From assembly GCF_003143975.1 (NCBI RefSeq), contig NZ_QFVR01000012.1, forward strand, positions 37,016 through 101,015: DNA of 64,000 nucleotides, written 5' to 3'. The translations under genes were made by a program, and so were the position numbers. Source of the DNA: Kurthia sibirica (GTDB taxonomy: Bacteria; Bacillota; Bacilli; Bacillales_A; Planococcaceae). Below are positions 33,834 to 43,136 of the stretch, piece after piece (position 1 is the stretch's first letter; each line of letters starts with the position of its first letter). A model generated the notes under the pieces. It was given only the letters and a program-made list of their open reading frames with translations. It was not told the origin of the DNA and searched no databases.

Positions 33834-35159
33834 TCATTTGAAAATAGCACCCATAATCCCACCAATAACTGCTGGTACAATCCATCCTAAACCAATTGAA
33901 TAGAATGGAAGAATCGTTTCATAAAAAGTTGATATATTCGTTAAGAATGCCATACTTGCTTGGGGAACACTGAGTACTAAAGCATTGTATCCATCAATTA
34001 TACTTACGAAAAATGTGAAGAATATCGCACCACTATAAATTCTTTGTCGCCCTTTGAAAAGTGGTGATAGCAATGTTAATAAAATTAATACAATCGCTAG
34101 TGGATATAAGAACATTAAAACAGGCACAGCAAATTTAATCATATTACTCAAACCCACATTCGCGATTGCAAAAGAAACAAAGCTCAATAAAAAGACAAAC
34201 CACTTATAGCTAATCTTAGGATAGATTTCGTGGAAAAATTCACTACATGAAGTGATTAAACCAATGCTTGTTTTCAGACAGGCTAATATAATAATTATTG
34301 CTAATAATAGACCACCCAATGGACCAAAGAAGTGCTTCGCGACTGCAGCAAATATTAAGCCACCGTTTTCAAAACTGCCGACAGCAGATAGACTCGATGC
34401 GCCCATATATGTTATGCATGTATAAATAACGGTCATGAGAGCCATAGCGAATATACCAGCCTTCCAAGTGGCGTTGGCAATGTCTTTAGTCGAAGTAATA
34501 CCCTGACGCTTAATAGCATTGATCACGACAATCCCAAATGCCAAAGAGGCAAGCGCATCCATCGTGTTATACCCTTCTTTAAAACCTGTCATAAAAGCTT
34601 GATTGACATAATCCCCCATCGGATTTTGAAAATTCCCCATCGGCTTTACTATGCTTGTAATAATCAATACAAAAAGAAATAATAAAAATGCAGGTGTTAA
34701 ATATTTACCGATATAATCCATAATTTTTGCAGGATTTAAAGAAAAATAATAAACGATTAAAAAGAATATAAAACTAAATAATGCTAATACAAACGTCATA
34801 TTTTCTGGCGCTATAAATGGCTCAATACCCACAGTAAATGGGACGGTTGCCGTTCTTGGGATGGCGAAAAAGGGACCTATTGTTAAATAGAGGGCAAATG
34901 AAAATAGAAGGCCAAACTTTGGATGAACACGATTACCTAAATCGCGTAGTCCATTGCTACCCGATAAACCAATAGCCAATATTCCCATGAATGGCAAACC
35001 GATTGCTGTTACAAGAAAACCGGTTAAAGCCATCCAAAAATTTGTTCCCGATAATTGACCAAGCTGAATAGGGAAAATTAAATTTCCAGCACCAAAAAAC
35101 ATGCCAAATAACATTGTTCCAATAATTGCGTAGGTAGAAAATGAGATTTTTTTCTTCAT
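33834..35159 (-). CDS. brnQ: Branched-chain amino acid transport carrier BrnQ
   Basis: A 441-residue protein with about 12 membrane segments. The N-terminal stretch TMLFGMFFGAGNLIFPIQLG and the internal DALASLAFGIVVINAIK are typical of the LIVCS/BrnQ family, which imports leucine, isoleucine and valine with Na+ or H+. AAGGAG before the ATG fixes the start. The dispersed repeat copy 3 lies upstream. No T-box or leader was recognised. Confidence 0.95.
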   Translation of the reverse strand: MKKKISFSTYAIIGTMLFGMFFGAGNLIFPIQLGQLSGTNFWMALTGFLVTAIGLPFMGILAIGLSGSNGLRDLGNRVHPKFGLLFSFALYLTIGPFFAIPRTATVPFTVGIEPFIAPENMTFVLALFSFIFFLIVYYFSLNPAKIMDYIGKYLTPAFLLFLFVLIITSIVKPMGNFQNPMGDYVNQAFMTGFKEGYNTMDALASLAFGIVVINAIKRQGITSTKDIANATWKAGIFAMALMTVIYTCITYMGASSLSAVGSFENGGLIFAAVAKHFFGPLGGLLLAIIIILACLKTSIGLITSCSEFFHEIYPKISYKWFVFLLSFVSFAIANVGLSNMIKFAVPVLMFLYPLAIVLILLTLLSPLFKGRQRIYSGAIFFTFFVSIIDGYNALVLSVPQASMAFLTNISTFYETILPFYSIGLGWIVPAVIGGIMGAIFK

Positions 35160-35257
35160 TATTGCTCCTTATGATATTAATTTTTTATTTCAAATAGTAT
35201 TTTAAGTATATTAACAACTTTTTCAAGGAACAACAACCACTATTTTCCCAAAAAAAA

Positions 35258-35507
35258 AGAAGAGCCTGGGACAGAACAAAAATCGTATGTCTTCAATACG
35301 AATAATCAAATCAATCGAACGCGCAGAAAATGACTCCTGTGGGAATAGCATGAGTTGAAAACCACAGGATGCAGTGACAAGGCGTTTGAAGCCATGTCCG
35401 CGGAAAGCTTTTTTCACAGCGGAAATAGATTGAAATGAATAATCCCATATGATTTCGAAAAATCATACGGGATTTTCTCTGTTGAAAATACGTTTGTCTC
35501 AGACTCT
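35258..35507. repeat. Dispersed repeat, copy 3
   Basis: About 250 bp bounded by GAGCCTGGGACAGAACAAAA and GTTTGTCTCAGACTCT, with the internal AATCCCATATGATTT hairpin and the motifs TGACTCCTGTGGGAAT and GTCCGCGGAAAGC. The longest copy together with copy 4. It lies downstream of an acetyltransferase gene and upstream of brnQ, the only copy not between convergent genes. Confidence 0.9.
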
Positions 35508-35532
35508 AATTGATGATAACTTGTATGCTATT

Positions 35533-35988
35533 TTAAATTTTTTTGGTCATTGATATATTTGTCGTTATGTAACCAAGCTTGTTATAGAGTTTGATTGCTC
35601 CATTATTGTGTCCAAAGACATGCAATCCAATTTCTTCAATTCCCAACTTCCTTGCTTCTATCTCTAATAATTTCATCGCTTGTTCTCCATACCCCTTACG
35701 TTGAAATTCATCGAAAATGATGAAATCATAAATAAAGCTGGCTGTCGTCGAAGATTGATGTAACCAAATCATCCCAACAAGCAACAGATCTTGTTGAATC
35801 GAAAATAGATGATGATCCTTTGTATTCTCATCATTCGGCAATAAATTGGCAAATGTCTCTTGTGATAACTGCACTGATTCATTTGCAGTCCAATTACCTG
35901 CTAATACTTTTTCTTCTGCAAATTGACTAATTGCTAATGGTAAATAATCAGCAAAAGCTTGTTTTGTCATTGTGATTAATTGCATCAT
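35533..35988 (-). CDS. GNAT family N-acetyltransferase
   Basis: A 151-residue GNAT protein. The acetyl-CoA loop is FDEFQRKGYGEQAMKLLE (Q-R-K-G-Y-G) and motif B is IGLHVFGHNNGAIKLYNKLGY, with the usual C-terminal MTKKI strand. It shows the layout of RimI-type small-molecule acetyltransferases; the substrate is unknown. Start ATG at 35988 after AAAGGG. The dispersed repeat copy 3 follows and probably terminates it. Confidence 0.85.
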   Translation of the reverse strand: MMQLITMTKQAFADYLPLAISQFAEEKVLAGNWTANESVQLSQETFANLLPNDENTKDHHLFSIQQDLLLVGMIWLHQSSTTASFIYDFIIFDEFQRKGYGEQAMKLLEIEARKLGIEEIGLHVFGHNNGAIKLYNKLGYITTNISMTKKI

Positions 35989-36051
35989 ATCCATCACCCT
36001 TTACTGTCTATTAGTATACAATATCTATATCAAAATAGCTTGAACACTACA

Positions 36052-36085
36052 AAACCCGTATGATTTTTTAACATCCTACGGGTTT
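36052..36085 (-). terminator. Terminator of metE
   Basis: AAACCCGTA (36052-36060) pairs with TACGGGTTT (36077-36085), with a further GAT/ATC pairing and a T-rich tail on the minus strand. The arms share CCCGTATGAT with the dispersed repeat hairpin, perhaps by descent. Confidence 0.75.
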
Positions 36086-36127
36086 GAGTTATTTCTCTGT
36101 TATTTGCCCCTCATCTAAAACACTCGA

Positions 36128-38419
36128 TTAGTTCACCGTTTTTACTTGTTGTCTTAATTTTTGTGTAGCAGCCACCATATTCTTCAACGCCTCAACCGTT
36201 TCATACTGTTGTCGTGTTTTTAAACCACAATCTGGATTGACCCAAAACTGTTTGCGATCGATCACTTGTAAACTATCTGTTAATATAGCAGTGATTTCTT
36301 CTATTTTTGGGATACGTGGACTATGGATGTCATAGACGCCTAAACCAATACCTAGTTCATAGTGGTTTTCTTGTAATGAATCGATTAATTCACCATGACT
36401 ACGCGATGTTTCTAAGGAAATAACATCCGCATCCAATGCCCGAATTGGTCCAATGAAATCATTAAATTCACAATAGCACATATGTGTATGAATTTGTGTC
36501 GTTGGTAAGACAGATGATGTAGCTAGTTTAAATGCACGCACTGCCCAATTTAAATAATCATCTTTGTTTTCTTGACGCAAAGGTAAGCCTTCACGTAAAG
36601 CCGGTTCATCCACTTGAATGACAACAATACCCGCTTCTTCTAGTGCAGCGATTTCTTGACGTAGCGCTAAGGCAATCTGATTGGCCACTAGCTCGCGTGG
36701 AATATCATCGCGCACAAAGGACCAATTCAAAATTGTCACCGGCCCTGTCAACATTCCCTTTACATACTTATTAGTCAAGCTTTGGGCATTTACGATTTCT
36801 TTGACAGTCATGGCTTCAGTCCACTCTACATCACCATAGATAATAGGCGGCTTCACACAACGTGAACCATATGATACAACCCATGCTTTATCTGTGAAAG
36901 CAAAACCAGTCAATTTTTCGCCAAAATATTCAACCATATCCGTTCTTTCAAATTCACCGTGGACAAAAACATCTAGACCAATTTCTTCTTGAATGTGAAT
37001 CCAGCGCGCTGTTTCTTTTTTTACAAAATCAGCATATTGCTCATCTGTTATTTCCTTTTTACGCCATTGTGCACGCATTTTTTTCACGTCAGCTGATTGA
37101 GGGAAACTTCCGATTGTCGTTGTTGGAAAATCTGGTAATTGTAAAGCTTCTTGTTGCGCTATTTGGCGGTTTTCATACGATGTTTCACGAGAAAATTGTT
37201 GTTCTGTTACCGCTTCAATTAATTGTTTAACTTTTTGATTTTGACGTGAAGCATCCGCTGCTAATGCCTCAATTGCGTTCGTACTATGAGATACAGTCTG
37301 TTTAGCACCCTCATCAGTTGTTACAAGATGATCGGCAATCTGAATAATTTCTTGGATTTTTTCATCAGCAAATGATAAGGCTTCTTTTAAAACCACTGCA
37401 ATTTTTTGTTCTGAAGCTGTCGTAACCGGAACATGTTGTAAACTACATGAAGATTGAATCCATGCATTCTCTACACCACTTAACGCCAATACTGTTTTGA
37501 CATCTGAAGTTACTTGCGCCAAATTTGCTGACCAAATATCACGCCCATTTACACAACCAATCGCTATTAATTTTTCTGTTGGGAAACCAAATTTGCGTAT
37601 AGCTTCCATATTTTCTTTTTTTCCATGAACAAAATCAAGTCCAATACCTGCAACAGGTAATTTAATAAGTCGATCATAGGCCGTCAATGCTTCAAAATAT
37701 GTTTCTATAAGCAATTGAGCACCCGTTGTTTCAGCTGCTAATTGTTGATATATTTCTTCGACAAGCTTCACTTCGTCGTCTGCTAACGTTTTTGTTAATG
37801 CGGGTTCCTCTAACTGAATCCATGTAGCGCCCGCTGCAGTTAACTCATTGATTACTCGTGCATATAGTGGAATTAACGCTAAAATATATGCCGCTCGTTG
37901 TTGTTTGCTATATCCTTTTGTTAATGTTAAAAAAGTATATGGTCCGATTAAAGTTGGCTTCGTAATGACACCCAACTCATTTTTTGCTTCTTCAAAGTAC
38001 TCAAGTAGGTAGTTATGTTGAAAAGATAGAGCATCCTCTTCATATTCAGGTACAATATAGTGATAATTTGTATTGAACCATTTGGTCATTTCGCATGCTA
38101 CTACATCTTTTGCACCTCTAGCCATCGCATAATATGTATCTAATGATGGCTGATTTCCCTGTGTATGATAACGTGCCGGCACGAGACCAAACATCACTGA
38201 TAAATCTAATATGCGATCGTATAATGTAAAATCACCAACCGTCAACAAATCTACGCCTAAAGCTTGCTGACGTTTTAAGTACGCTATGCGCAAATCATGC
38301 ATTTGCTGTCTAAATTCCTCTTCGCTAATAGCATCTTTCCAAAATGATTCTACGACACGTTTCCACTGACGATTATCTCCAATATACGGATAACCAACGA
38401 CTGTTTTTACTAAATTCAT
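36128..38419 (-). CDS. metE: Cobalamin-independent methionine synthase MetE
   Basis: A 763-residue enzyme (5-methyltetrahydropteroyltriglutamate-homocysteine methyltransferase) with the usual two TIM barrels. The N-terminal barrel starts TVVGYPYIGDNRQWKRVVE. The C-terminal barrel holds the zinc ligands: His and Cys in IHTHMCYCEFND and the last Cys in NPDCGLKTR. It makes methionine without B12. The ATG at 38419 follows GGGGGT; the in-frame extension of 46 codons runs through the leader terminator and is not coding. The leader carries a cobalamin riboswitch, so B12 presumably switches this gene off. Confidence 0.97.
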   Translation of the reverse strand: MNLVKTVVGYPYIGDNRQWKRVVESFWKDAISEEEFRQQMHDLRIAYLKRQQALGVDLLTVGDFTLYDRILDLSVMFGLVPARYHTQGNQPSLDTYYAMARGAKDVVACEMTKWFNTNYHYIVPEYEEDALSFQHNYLLEYFEEAKNELGVITKPTLIGPYTFLTLTKGYSKQQRAAYILALIPLYARVINELTAAGATWIQLEEPALTKTLADDEVKLVEEIYQQLAAETTGAQLLIETYFEALTAYDRLIKLPVAGIGLDFVHGKKENMEAIRKFGFPTEKLIAIGCVNGRDIWSANLAQVTSDVKTVLALSGVENAWIQSSCSLQHVPVTTASEQKIAVVLKEALSFADEKIQEIIQIADHLVTTDEGAKQTVSHSTNAIEALAADASRQNQKVKQLIEAVTEQQFSRETSYENRQIAQQEALQLPDFPTTTIGSFPQSADVKKMRAQWRKKEITDEQYADFVKKETARWIHIQEEIGLDVFVHGEFERTDMVEYFGEKLTGFAFTDKAWVVSYGSRCVKPPIIYGDVEWTEAMTVKEIVNAQSLTNKYVKGMLTGPVTILNWSFVRDDIPRELVANQIALALRQEIAALEEAGIVVIQVDEPALREGLPLRQENKDDYLNWAVRAFKLATSSVLPTTQIHTHMCYCEFNDFIGPIRALDADVISLETSRSHGELIDSLQENHYELGIGLGVYDIHSPRIPKIEEITAILTDSLQVIDRKQFWVNPDCGLKTRQQYETVEALKNMVAATQKLRQQVKTVN

Positions 38420-38451
38420 ACAACGTACCCCCATTATATTTTTATAATCCA

Positions 38452-38487
38452 AAAACAAAAAAGTCGTTTCCTTTAAAGGAAACGACT
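38452..38487 (-). terminator. Riboswitch-controlled terminator in the metE leader
   Basis: AGTCGTTTCCTTT (38462-38474) pairs perfectly with 38475-38487, then T5 on the minus strand (complement of 38457-38461). It lies between the cobalamin aptamer and the metE start, as an attenuator. Confidence 0.9.
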
Positions 38488-38582
38488 GGGAGGTTCGTTG
38501 AATACAAAAAAGATCATTCAATCTCTTTTTATAGACATTCATCGTACGCATCACCACCTATTTCCACGTAGGTTTTGGCTGT

Positions 38583-38715
38583 ACTAGAAGTTGGCAGGTA
38601 ATCTGGCTAATCAATCGACTACAATTGATTTACAGTTGCGGGACAGCGTCGGAGTTTCACCGAACTTCCCTTTTAAGCTTTCAAAAAAGCACCATTTCTT
38701 ATACGTTATTGAATT
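38583..38715 (-). ncRNA. Cobalamin riboswitch of metE
   Basis: On the minus strand the leader reads GGTGC, GAAAGCTTAAAAGGGAAG, CGGTGAAACTCCGACGCTGT, CCCGCAACTGTAAAT and AGCCAGATTACCTGCC. These are the conserved blocks of the B12 aptamer in the right order, including the B12 box. Its expression platform is the terminator at 38452-38487. B12 binding should favour termination, which makes sense because MetE is the B12-independent enzyme. Confidence 0.95.
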
Positions 38716-39038
38716 ATTTAATACACTATATCATACATATCGGAGTAATAGGGTATTATTTCTGAATATTCTTTTTGTTCTAATTATTCTAACATAACAA
38801 ACAAATCGCCTGATCATTATTTTGCTAGTTGATGTCATTTTATTGCCGTATTCTAATTTCTAATCGTCTATTATTTTTATTTTTTGTTCATTTTGATGCT
38901 GTCATTTTCGTATAGTTTTTTTAAGAAATTCATTCAATGATCTTTTCATTATGCCATCGGAGCATATTTTACCCCCGCTATTAATCTATATCCATTGAAC
39001 ACATCATTTGCTCACCCTTTCTGTGATTTATAATAGGA
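38716..39038. other. Intergenic region upstream of the metE leader
   Basis: AT-rich, with no credible frame. It must hold the metE promoter; TATGAT and TATAGT hexamers near 38735 are possible -10 boxes on the minus strand but have no good -35. Confidence 0.45.
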
Positions 39039-39073
39039 CAAAAAAACATGCAGCGTATAATCACGCTACATGT
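39039..39073 (-). terminator. Terminator of the pirin gene
   Basis: ACATGCAGCGT (39046-39056) pairs with ACGCTACATGT (39063-39073) with one mismatch, followed by T7 on the minus strand. Confidence 0.88.
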
Positions 39074-39082
39074 TACGGTAAA

Positions 39083-39907
39083 TTAATAAGGTGCACCATC
39101 TAAAAATTGACCATTACGATAGTCAGCAAATGCTTCTTTTAATTCTTCATTGGTATTCATAACAAATGGACCTCTTGCAGCAATTGGTTGACGGATTGGC
39201 TGCCCTCCAAAATAGGCAATTTTCGCTGGCGTTTTTGCTTCGAAACTAATAGTAGTAGCTTCGTCATTGACAGCAAATGTTGCTGCTTGAAATTTACTAG
39301 CGTTTTCTCCACTAATTTTGAGATCACCTTCTAAGACGTAGACATTATTGCTAAAATCAGCTTGTACTGGCAAGTGATAGCTCGCACCTGCTTGTAATGT
39401 CACGACCGCAAAAGTGAATGGCGTAAATTGTTTTAGAGGCGAGATCAACTCTCCAACTTTACCAGCATATACTTCTAGTAAACCGCCTTCTATCTTAGCT
39501 GTAGGCACATCTTTAAATGCTAAATCTTCGTATTGGCCATCTACTTTTTTATGCTCACTTGATAAATTAACCCATAATTGCATAACACGCGCTTCCTCAC
39601 CATGATCCGGGTTTTCATTGTGAATAATACCTCGTCCAGCTGTCATTATTTGAAAATCACCTTCTGATAAACGGCCACCTGTCCCCGTTTTACTATCATA
39701 ATGTGTCAAGCTACCATCAAGCACATACGTCACCGTTTGAATTCCCTTATGGGGATGATCTGCAAATGTATTATGAGCAAATGTATCATCTGCCAAAATA
39801 ACAAACGGATCATTCGCTTGTAAATCCCTTGTATCTAAAACTAAACGTACTGCACGTCCCTCGCTTTGTTGTAGTGGAATCGTGTGAATTTCATTTGGTT
39901 TTAACAT
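39083..39907 (-). CDS. Pirin family protein
   Basis: A 274-residue bicupin. The N-terminal cupin carries the metal site in FADHPHKGIQTVTYVLDGSL and IMTAGRGIIHNENP; the C-terminal cupin ends with FGGQPIRQPIAARGPFVMNT, all typical of pirins. Bacterial pirins are iron-binding, some with quercetinase activity or roles as redox sensors. It is transcribed divergently from a TetR-type regulator 143 bp away, which probably represses it. Confidence 0.92.
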   Translation of the reverse strand: MLKPNEIHTIPLQQSEGRAVRLVLDTRDLQANDPFVILADDTFAHNTFADHPHKGIQTVTYVLDGSLTHYDSKTGTGGRLSEGDFQIMTAGRGIIHNENPDHGEEARVMQLWVNLSSEHKKVDGQYEDLAFKDVPTAKIEGGLLEVYAGKVGELISPLKQFTPFTFAVVTLQAGASYHLPVQADFSNNVYVLEGDLKISGENASKFQAATFAVNDEATTISFEAKTPAKIAYFGGQPIRQPIAARGPFVMNTNEELKEAFADYRNGQFLDGAPY

Positions 39908-39930
39908 GATAATTGGCCCCTTTCATCTAG

Positions 39931-40004
39931 ACAACAGTTGTTGTATAGTTGAAGTATAAACGCTAATGAAGAAAACAACAACGAACAATATGCATCGTTT
40001 GTTG
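39931..40004. promoter_or_regulatory. Pirin promoter and candidate TetR operators
   Basis: On the minus strand TTGTTG (complement of 39976-39981), 17 bp, TATACT (complement of 39953-39958) form a promoter for pirin. ACAACAGTTGTTGT (39931-39944) lies at its start site, and an imperfect palindrome CAACGAAC...GTTTGTTG (39979-40004) covers the -35. Both share the half-site ACAAC/CAACRAAC and fit binding by the divergent TetR-type protein. Confidence 0.55.
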
Positions 40005-40049
40005 CTTAGGCAACACGCTATGTGAATTGTTGTGAAGGAGGTCCACTAT

Positions 40050-40586
40050 ATGTCAGAGATTACTGATCCACGAGCCATTCGAACACGAGAATTACTCGAT
40101 GGTGCATTTAATACATTGATTCGTAAAAAGAGTTTTGAGCAAATTACCGTCAAAGATATTACGGAAAATGCTGGCGTAAATCGTGCAACATTTTACGCGC
40201 ATTACCTAGATAAATATGAGATGCTCGATACTGTTTTAGGCTCACAATTAAAAATGATTATGCAGACTCACTTTTCTTGTCATCAAGCATTAACTGAAGA
40301 AACACTTGAAAAAATGATGCTTGCTATCTTTGATGTCCATAATCAGATGGCTTCTCAATGCCACACAGGCTATCAGTCCATTCACAGACTTGTCGAGGAA
40401 ACCATCAAGCGTATGATGACAGATTTCATCGCTGCTTTACTGCCTTCTAACAGCTATCAAACAACGACTGCTACAATGATTAGTTGGGCGATGTATGCCG
40501 CTTATGCACAATCGCTAGTAGAAAAAAATACGTCCGTAAATGAGCTTGCGAAATTCACTGCACAACAGCTTATTCGATTAATATAA
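40050..40586 (+). CDS. TetR/AcrR family transcriptional regulator
   Basis: A 178-residue protein with an N-terminal helix-turn-helix (residues 8-55: IRTRELLDGAFNTLIRKKSF, ITVKDITENAGVNRATFYAH YLDKYEM), typical of TetR proteins, and a helical ligand domain with a Cys-rich patch (HFSCHQ, SQCHTGYQ). AAGGAGGT before ATG 40050 fixes the start. Divergent to pirin, with palindromes between, so pirin and itself are the likely targets. The cysteines may mean redox or electrophile sensing (inference). Confidence 0.9.
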   Translation: MSEITDPRAIRTRELLDGAFNTLIRKKSFEQITVKDITENAGVNRATFYAHYLDKYEMLDTVLGSQLKMIMQTHFSCHQALTEETLEKMMLAIFDVHNQMASQCHTGYQSIHRLVEETIKRMMTDFIAALLPSNSYQTTTATMISWAMYAAYAQSLVEKNTSVNELAKFTAQQLIRLI

Positions 40587-40721
40587 CTAGCTTTTTGACA
40601 TCATTATACAAAATACACCAACAACTGTGATCATGTCGTAAAAAGCTAGACATGATGAGCAATTATCTTCACCCATCATAAAATCACTTCTTGTTGTATG
40701 CCATTTGAAGTGTGGTGTCCA

Positions 40722-40752
40722 TAAAAAAGACATCTCCCTTGTTAAGGAGATG
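40722..40752 (-). terminator. Terminator of the acrylyl-CoA reductase-like gene
   Basis: CATCTCC (40731-40737) pairs with GGAGATG (40746-40752), followed by T6 on the minus strand. Confidence 0.75.
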
Positions 40753-40763
40753 CCTTCCCATGT

Positions 40764-41753
40764 TTATAATTTCACAAGCATTCTTCCACGTGCCTGTCCT
40801 TTTAGGAGCATAGGCAACTTTTCTGGTAGTTGCTGTAATGAAATTTCTTCTAAGATAAAATCCTGTAAATTGGTTGGTTTAAAATTGGTTGCGAGTCGTT
40901 GCCAAACTTGGCGTCGTTTTTCCATCGGACAAAATACAGAATCAATACCCAGTAAATTCACGCCGCGCAATATAAATGGAAATACACTAGTTGGTAAATT
41001 GGTTCCTGCTGTTAAACCACTGCTGGCTACCGATCCACCATACGTAATTTGACTTAATAATGCTGCTAAAGGTTCACCGCCAACCGAATCAACTGCTGCT
41101 ACCCAGTTTTGTTGTCCTAGTGCACGAATTTTACCATCATATACAGCTTCTCGCGAAATAATAGTTTTAGCCCCTAGTTGCGTTAAATAAGCATGCTCTT
41201 GCTCTTTACCTGAACTTGCTTCCACATCATATCCTAATTTTGATAAAATGGAGACAGCGAAGCTACCTACTCCACCAGTAGCACCAGTGACTAATACCTT
41301 TCCCTTATGCAGCGTCAAGCCATTTTCTTCTAAACGCATGACAGATAATGCTGCTGTAAAACCCGCTGTTCCAATCGTCATCGCTTCTTTCATCGATAGA
41401 CCTGCTGGCAACGGTACAATCCATTCAGCAGAAATTCGTGCATATTCACTAAAACCACCAAAATGAGATACGCCGATTGCATAGCTTGTTGCGATTACTT
41501 CATCGCCTTCTTTATAACGAGGATCCTCTGATGATACGACAACACCCGCCAAATCAATGCCTGGAACAAATGGATAAGAAGTTACTATATTGCCATTTGG
41601 GATAGAAGCAAGGCTATCCTTATAGTTAATAGATGAATAGGCTACCTTAATCAAGACGTCTCCAGCTGGTAAATCAGCCAAAGTTAATTGACGAACCTCA
41701 ACTACAAAATCATTTGTATCGTCTACAATGAGCGCATTAAATTTTTCTGTCAT
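40764..41753 (-). CDS. YhdH/YhfP-type quinone oxidoreductase (acrylyl-CoA reductase-like)
   Basis: A 329-residue medium-chain reductase without zinc ligands. The N-terminal half has YSSINYKDSLASIPNG and PFVPGIDLAGVV; the NADPH site is GATGGVGSFAVSILSKLGY near residue 154. These match the YhdH/YhfP family, whose E. coli member reduces acrylyl-CoA and related electrophilic enoyl compounds. AGAAGGAG before the ATG fixes the start. Together with pirin and TetR next door it might form an electrophile response neighbourhood, which is speculative. Confidence 0.85.
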   Translation of the reverse strand: MTEKFNALIVDDTNDFVVEVRQLTLADLPAGDVLIKVAYSSINYKDSLASIPNGNIVTSYPFVPGIDLAGVVVSSEDPRYKEGDEVIATSYAIGVSHFGGFSEYARISAEWIVPLPAGLSMKEAMTIGTAGFTAALSVMRLEENGLTLHKGKVLVTGATGGVGSFAVSILSKLGYDVEASSGKEQEHAYLTQLGAKTIISREAVYDGKIRALGQQNWVAAVDSVGGEPLAALLSQITYGGSVASSGLTAGTNLPTSVFPFILRGVNLLGIDSVFCPMEKRRQVWQRLATNFKPTNLQDFILEEISLQQLPEKLPMLLKGQARGRMLVKL

Positions 41754-42004
41754 ATGATCATTCTCCTTCTTTTTTTATAATTTGAATAGTACGGGATATT
41801 TCATCATTTTTACAAATGATAGCCTTTAAAATTCGAGTAATCGTATTGTTTTCCCTCGCTATTCACTGCGACAATTACAGGAGATCGCGGCGGTGAAAAT
41901 AGGCTATTCTTTTATCCTATTGCTGCTCTTAATGGTTTACATAGCTAGCAATTCTGTTTTTTTATCCATTGTAAAAAGCGGAAAATAACGTGCCCAAAAT
42001 ACCA

Positions 42005-42982
42005 CTACACTAAAAACACCTTGCCAATCTGGTCTTCTACTGCTGAAATTGCTGTTTTATATTGCTGTAAACTAAATTGCGCACTCGGCTTCATTAGCTC
42101 CAACTTTCCGGCCTCTATGAGCTGAATTAATTGTTTGAAGGTCGATTGCCATTGCTCAACAGTTACTTGATGATTCCAATGACGCAAATGAAAAATATTT
42201 GCCTCTACATATGCTTTATTGACAATTGCTGACCAATTTACTTGCTCACCCGAAAGTAATCCAATCGTCAAAAATTGGCCATTGGGACGCACAGCAAAAG
42301 CTAAGTTATTGCCCTGTCTTCCTCCTATTGAGTCAATAGCGGCATCCGCTCCACAACCATTTGTTAATGCCATGACTGTTTCAAATAATGACATCGTCGT
42401 TGTATCAATAACTACCTCCGCTCCAAGACGCAGTAACTCCTCTGTATGATGATTATTTCTTGTCACTGCAATGACGCGAAAACCGTAGATTTTTGATAGT
42501 TGAATATAGAGTTTACCAATAGCTGAATTACAGGCATTGACGAGCAAAACGTCTCCCATTTTCAACTGTAGCACTTCCCTACTTGTGACAAAAGCAGTCA
42601 ATGGATTTATATATAATTGGGCAGCAGTTATATTATCAATACTACTAGGAATCGGGATTGCAAAACGGGCCGGTGAAGTCACATATTGCTGCCATGTGCC
42701 TTGCCCAAGAAGCGGTAAGACACGCTGACCAATTAAATGCTTATAATCGCTACTGCCCACTTGTTCTACTATACCAACACCTTCATAACCCGGTATATAG
42801 GGCAGATCGATACGATGACTATATGAACCACGAATCGGTATTAGATCAGAAGGATTAATCGGTCGAGCAATCATGCGTACTACTAGTTCATCTTGTTGTG
42901 GTGGAGAGATGGAAATGTCCTCTAACTGCAGCACTTTTTCTGGCTGCCCAAATGTTCGGCATATTAATCTTTGTCCTCTCAT
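42005..42982 (-). CDS. Zinc-free MDR oxidoreductase (enoyl reductase/quinone oxidoreductase-like)
   Basis: A 325-residue protein of the medium-chain dehydrogenase/reductase family, close in layout to ETR/MECR-type 2-enoyl thioester reductases: ARPINPSDLIPIRGSYSHR, PYIPGYEGVGIVEQVG, and the nucleotide-binding segment VNACNSAIGKLYIQLSKIYG (A/N-C-N-S-A-x-G). Residues for structural zinc are absent. It probably reduces an enoyl compound with NADPH. The region 41754-42004 downstream shows no gene and no clear terminator. Confidence 0.8.
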   Translation of the reverse strand: MRGQRLICRTFGQPEKVLQLEDISISPPQQDELVVRMIARPINPSDLIPIRGSYSHRIDLPYIPGYEGVGIVEQVGSSDYKHLIGQRVLPLLGQGTWQQYVTSPARFAIPIPSSIDNITAAQLYINPLTAFVTSREVLQLKMGDVLLVNACNSAIGKLYIQLSKIYGFRVIAVTRNNHHTEELLRLGAEVVIDTTTMSLFETVMALTNGCGADAAIDSIGGRQGNNLAFAVRPNGQFLTIGLLSGEQVNWSAIVNKAYVEANIFHLRHWNHQVTVEQWQSTFKQLIQLIEAGKLELMKPSAQFSLQQYKTAISAVEDQIGKVFLV

Positions 42983-43085
42983 TTAATTGGCCTCTCTCCT
43001 TTTGCTGTCGTTTTATGATCTTGACTAGTATGATACGCAACTGTAGGTTGTAATTCAAATAAATAAACCACTTTTTATTTAGTAA

Positions 43086-43129
43086 AAACCATATACCAAA
43101 AGCGATTAAATGCTTTTGGTATATGGTTT
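43086..43129 (-). terminator. Terminator of the bdhA-like gene
   Basis: An 18-bp perfect stem (43086-43103 with 43112-43129, AAACCATATACCAAAAGC) and 8-base loop, with TTTT after it on the minus strand. Confidence 0.85.
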
Positions 43130-43136
43130 CAAATAC

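Noticed and set aside
38420..38557. A 46-codon N-terminal extension of MetE.
   Set aside because: It crosses the leader terminator, lacks homology, and a ribosome site precedes ATG 38419.
38583..38715. T-box or SAM riboswitch before metE.
   Set aside because: No T-box sequence or specifier loop is present, and the conserved blocks are those of the cobalamin aptamer.
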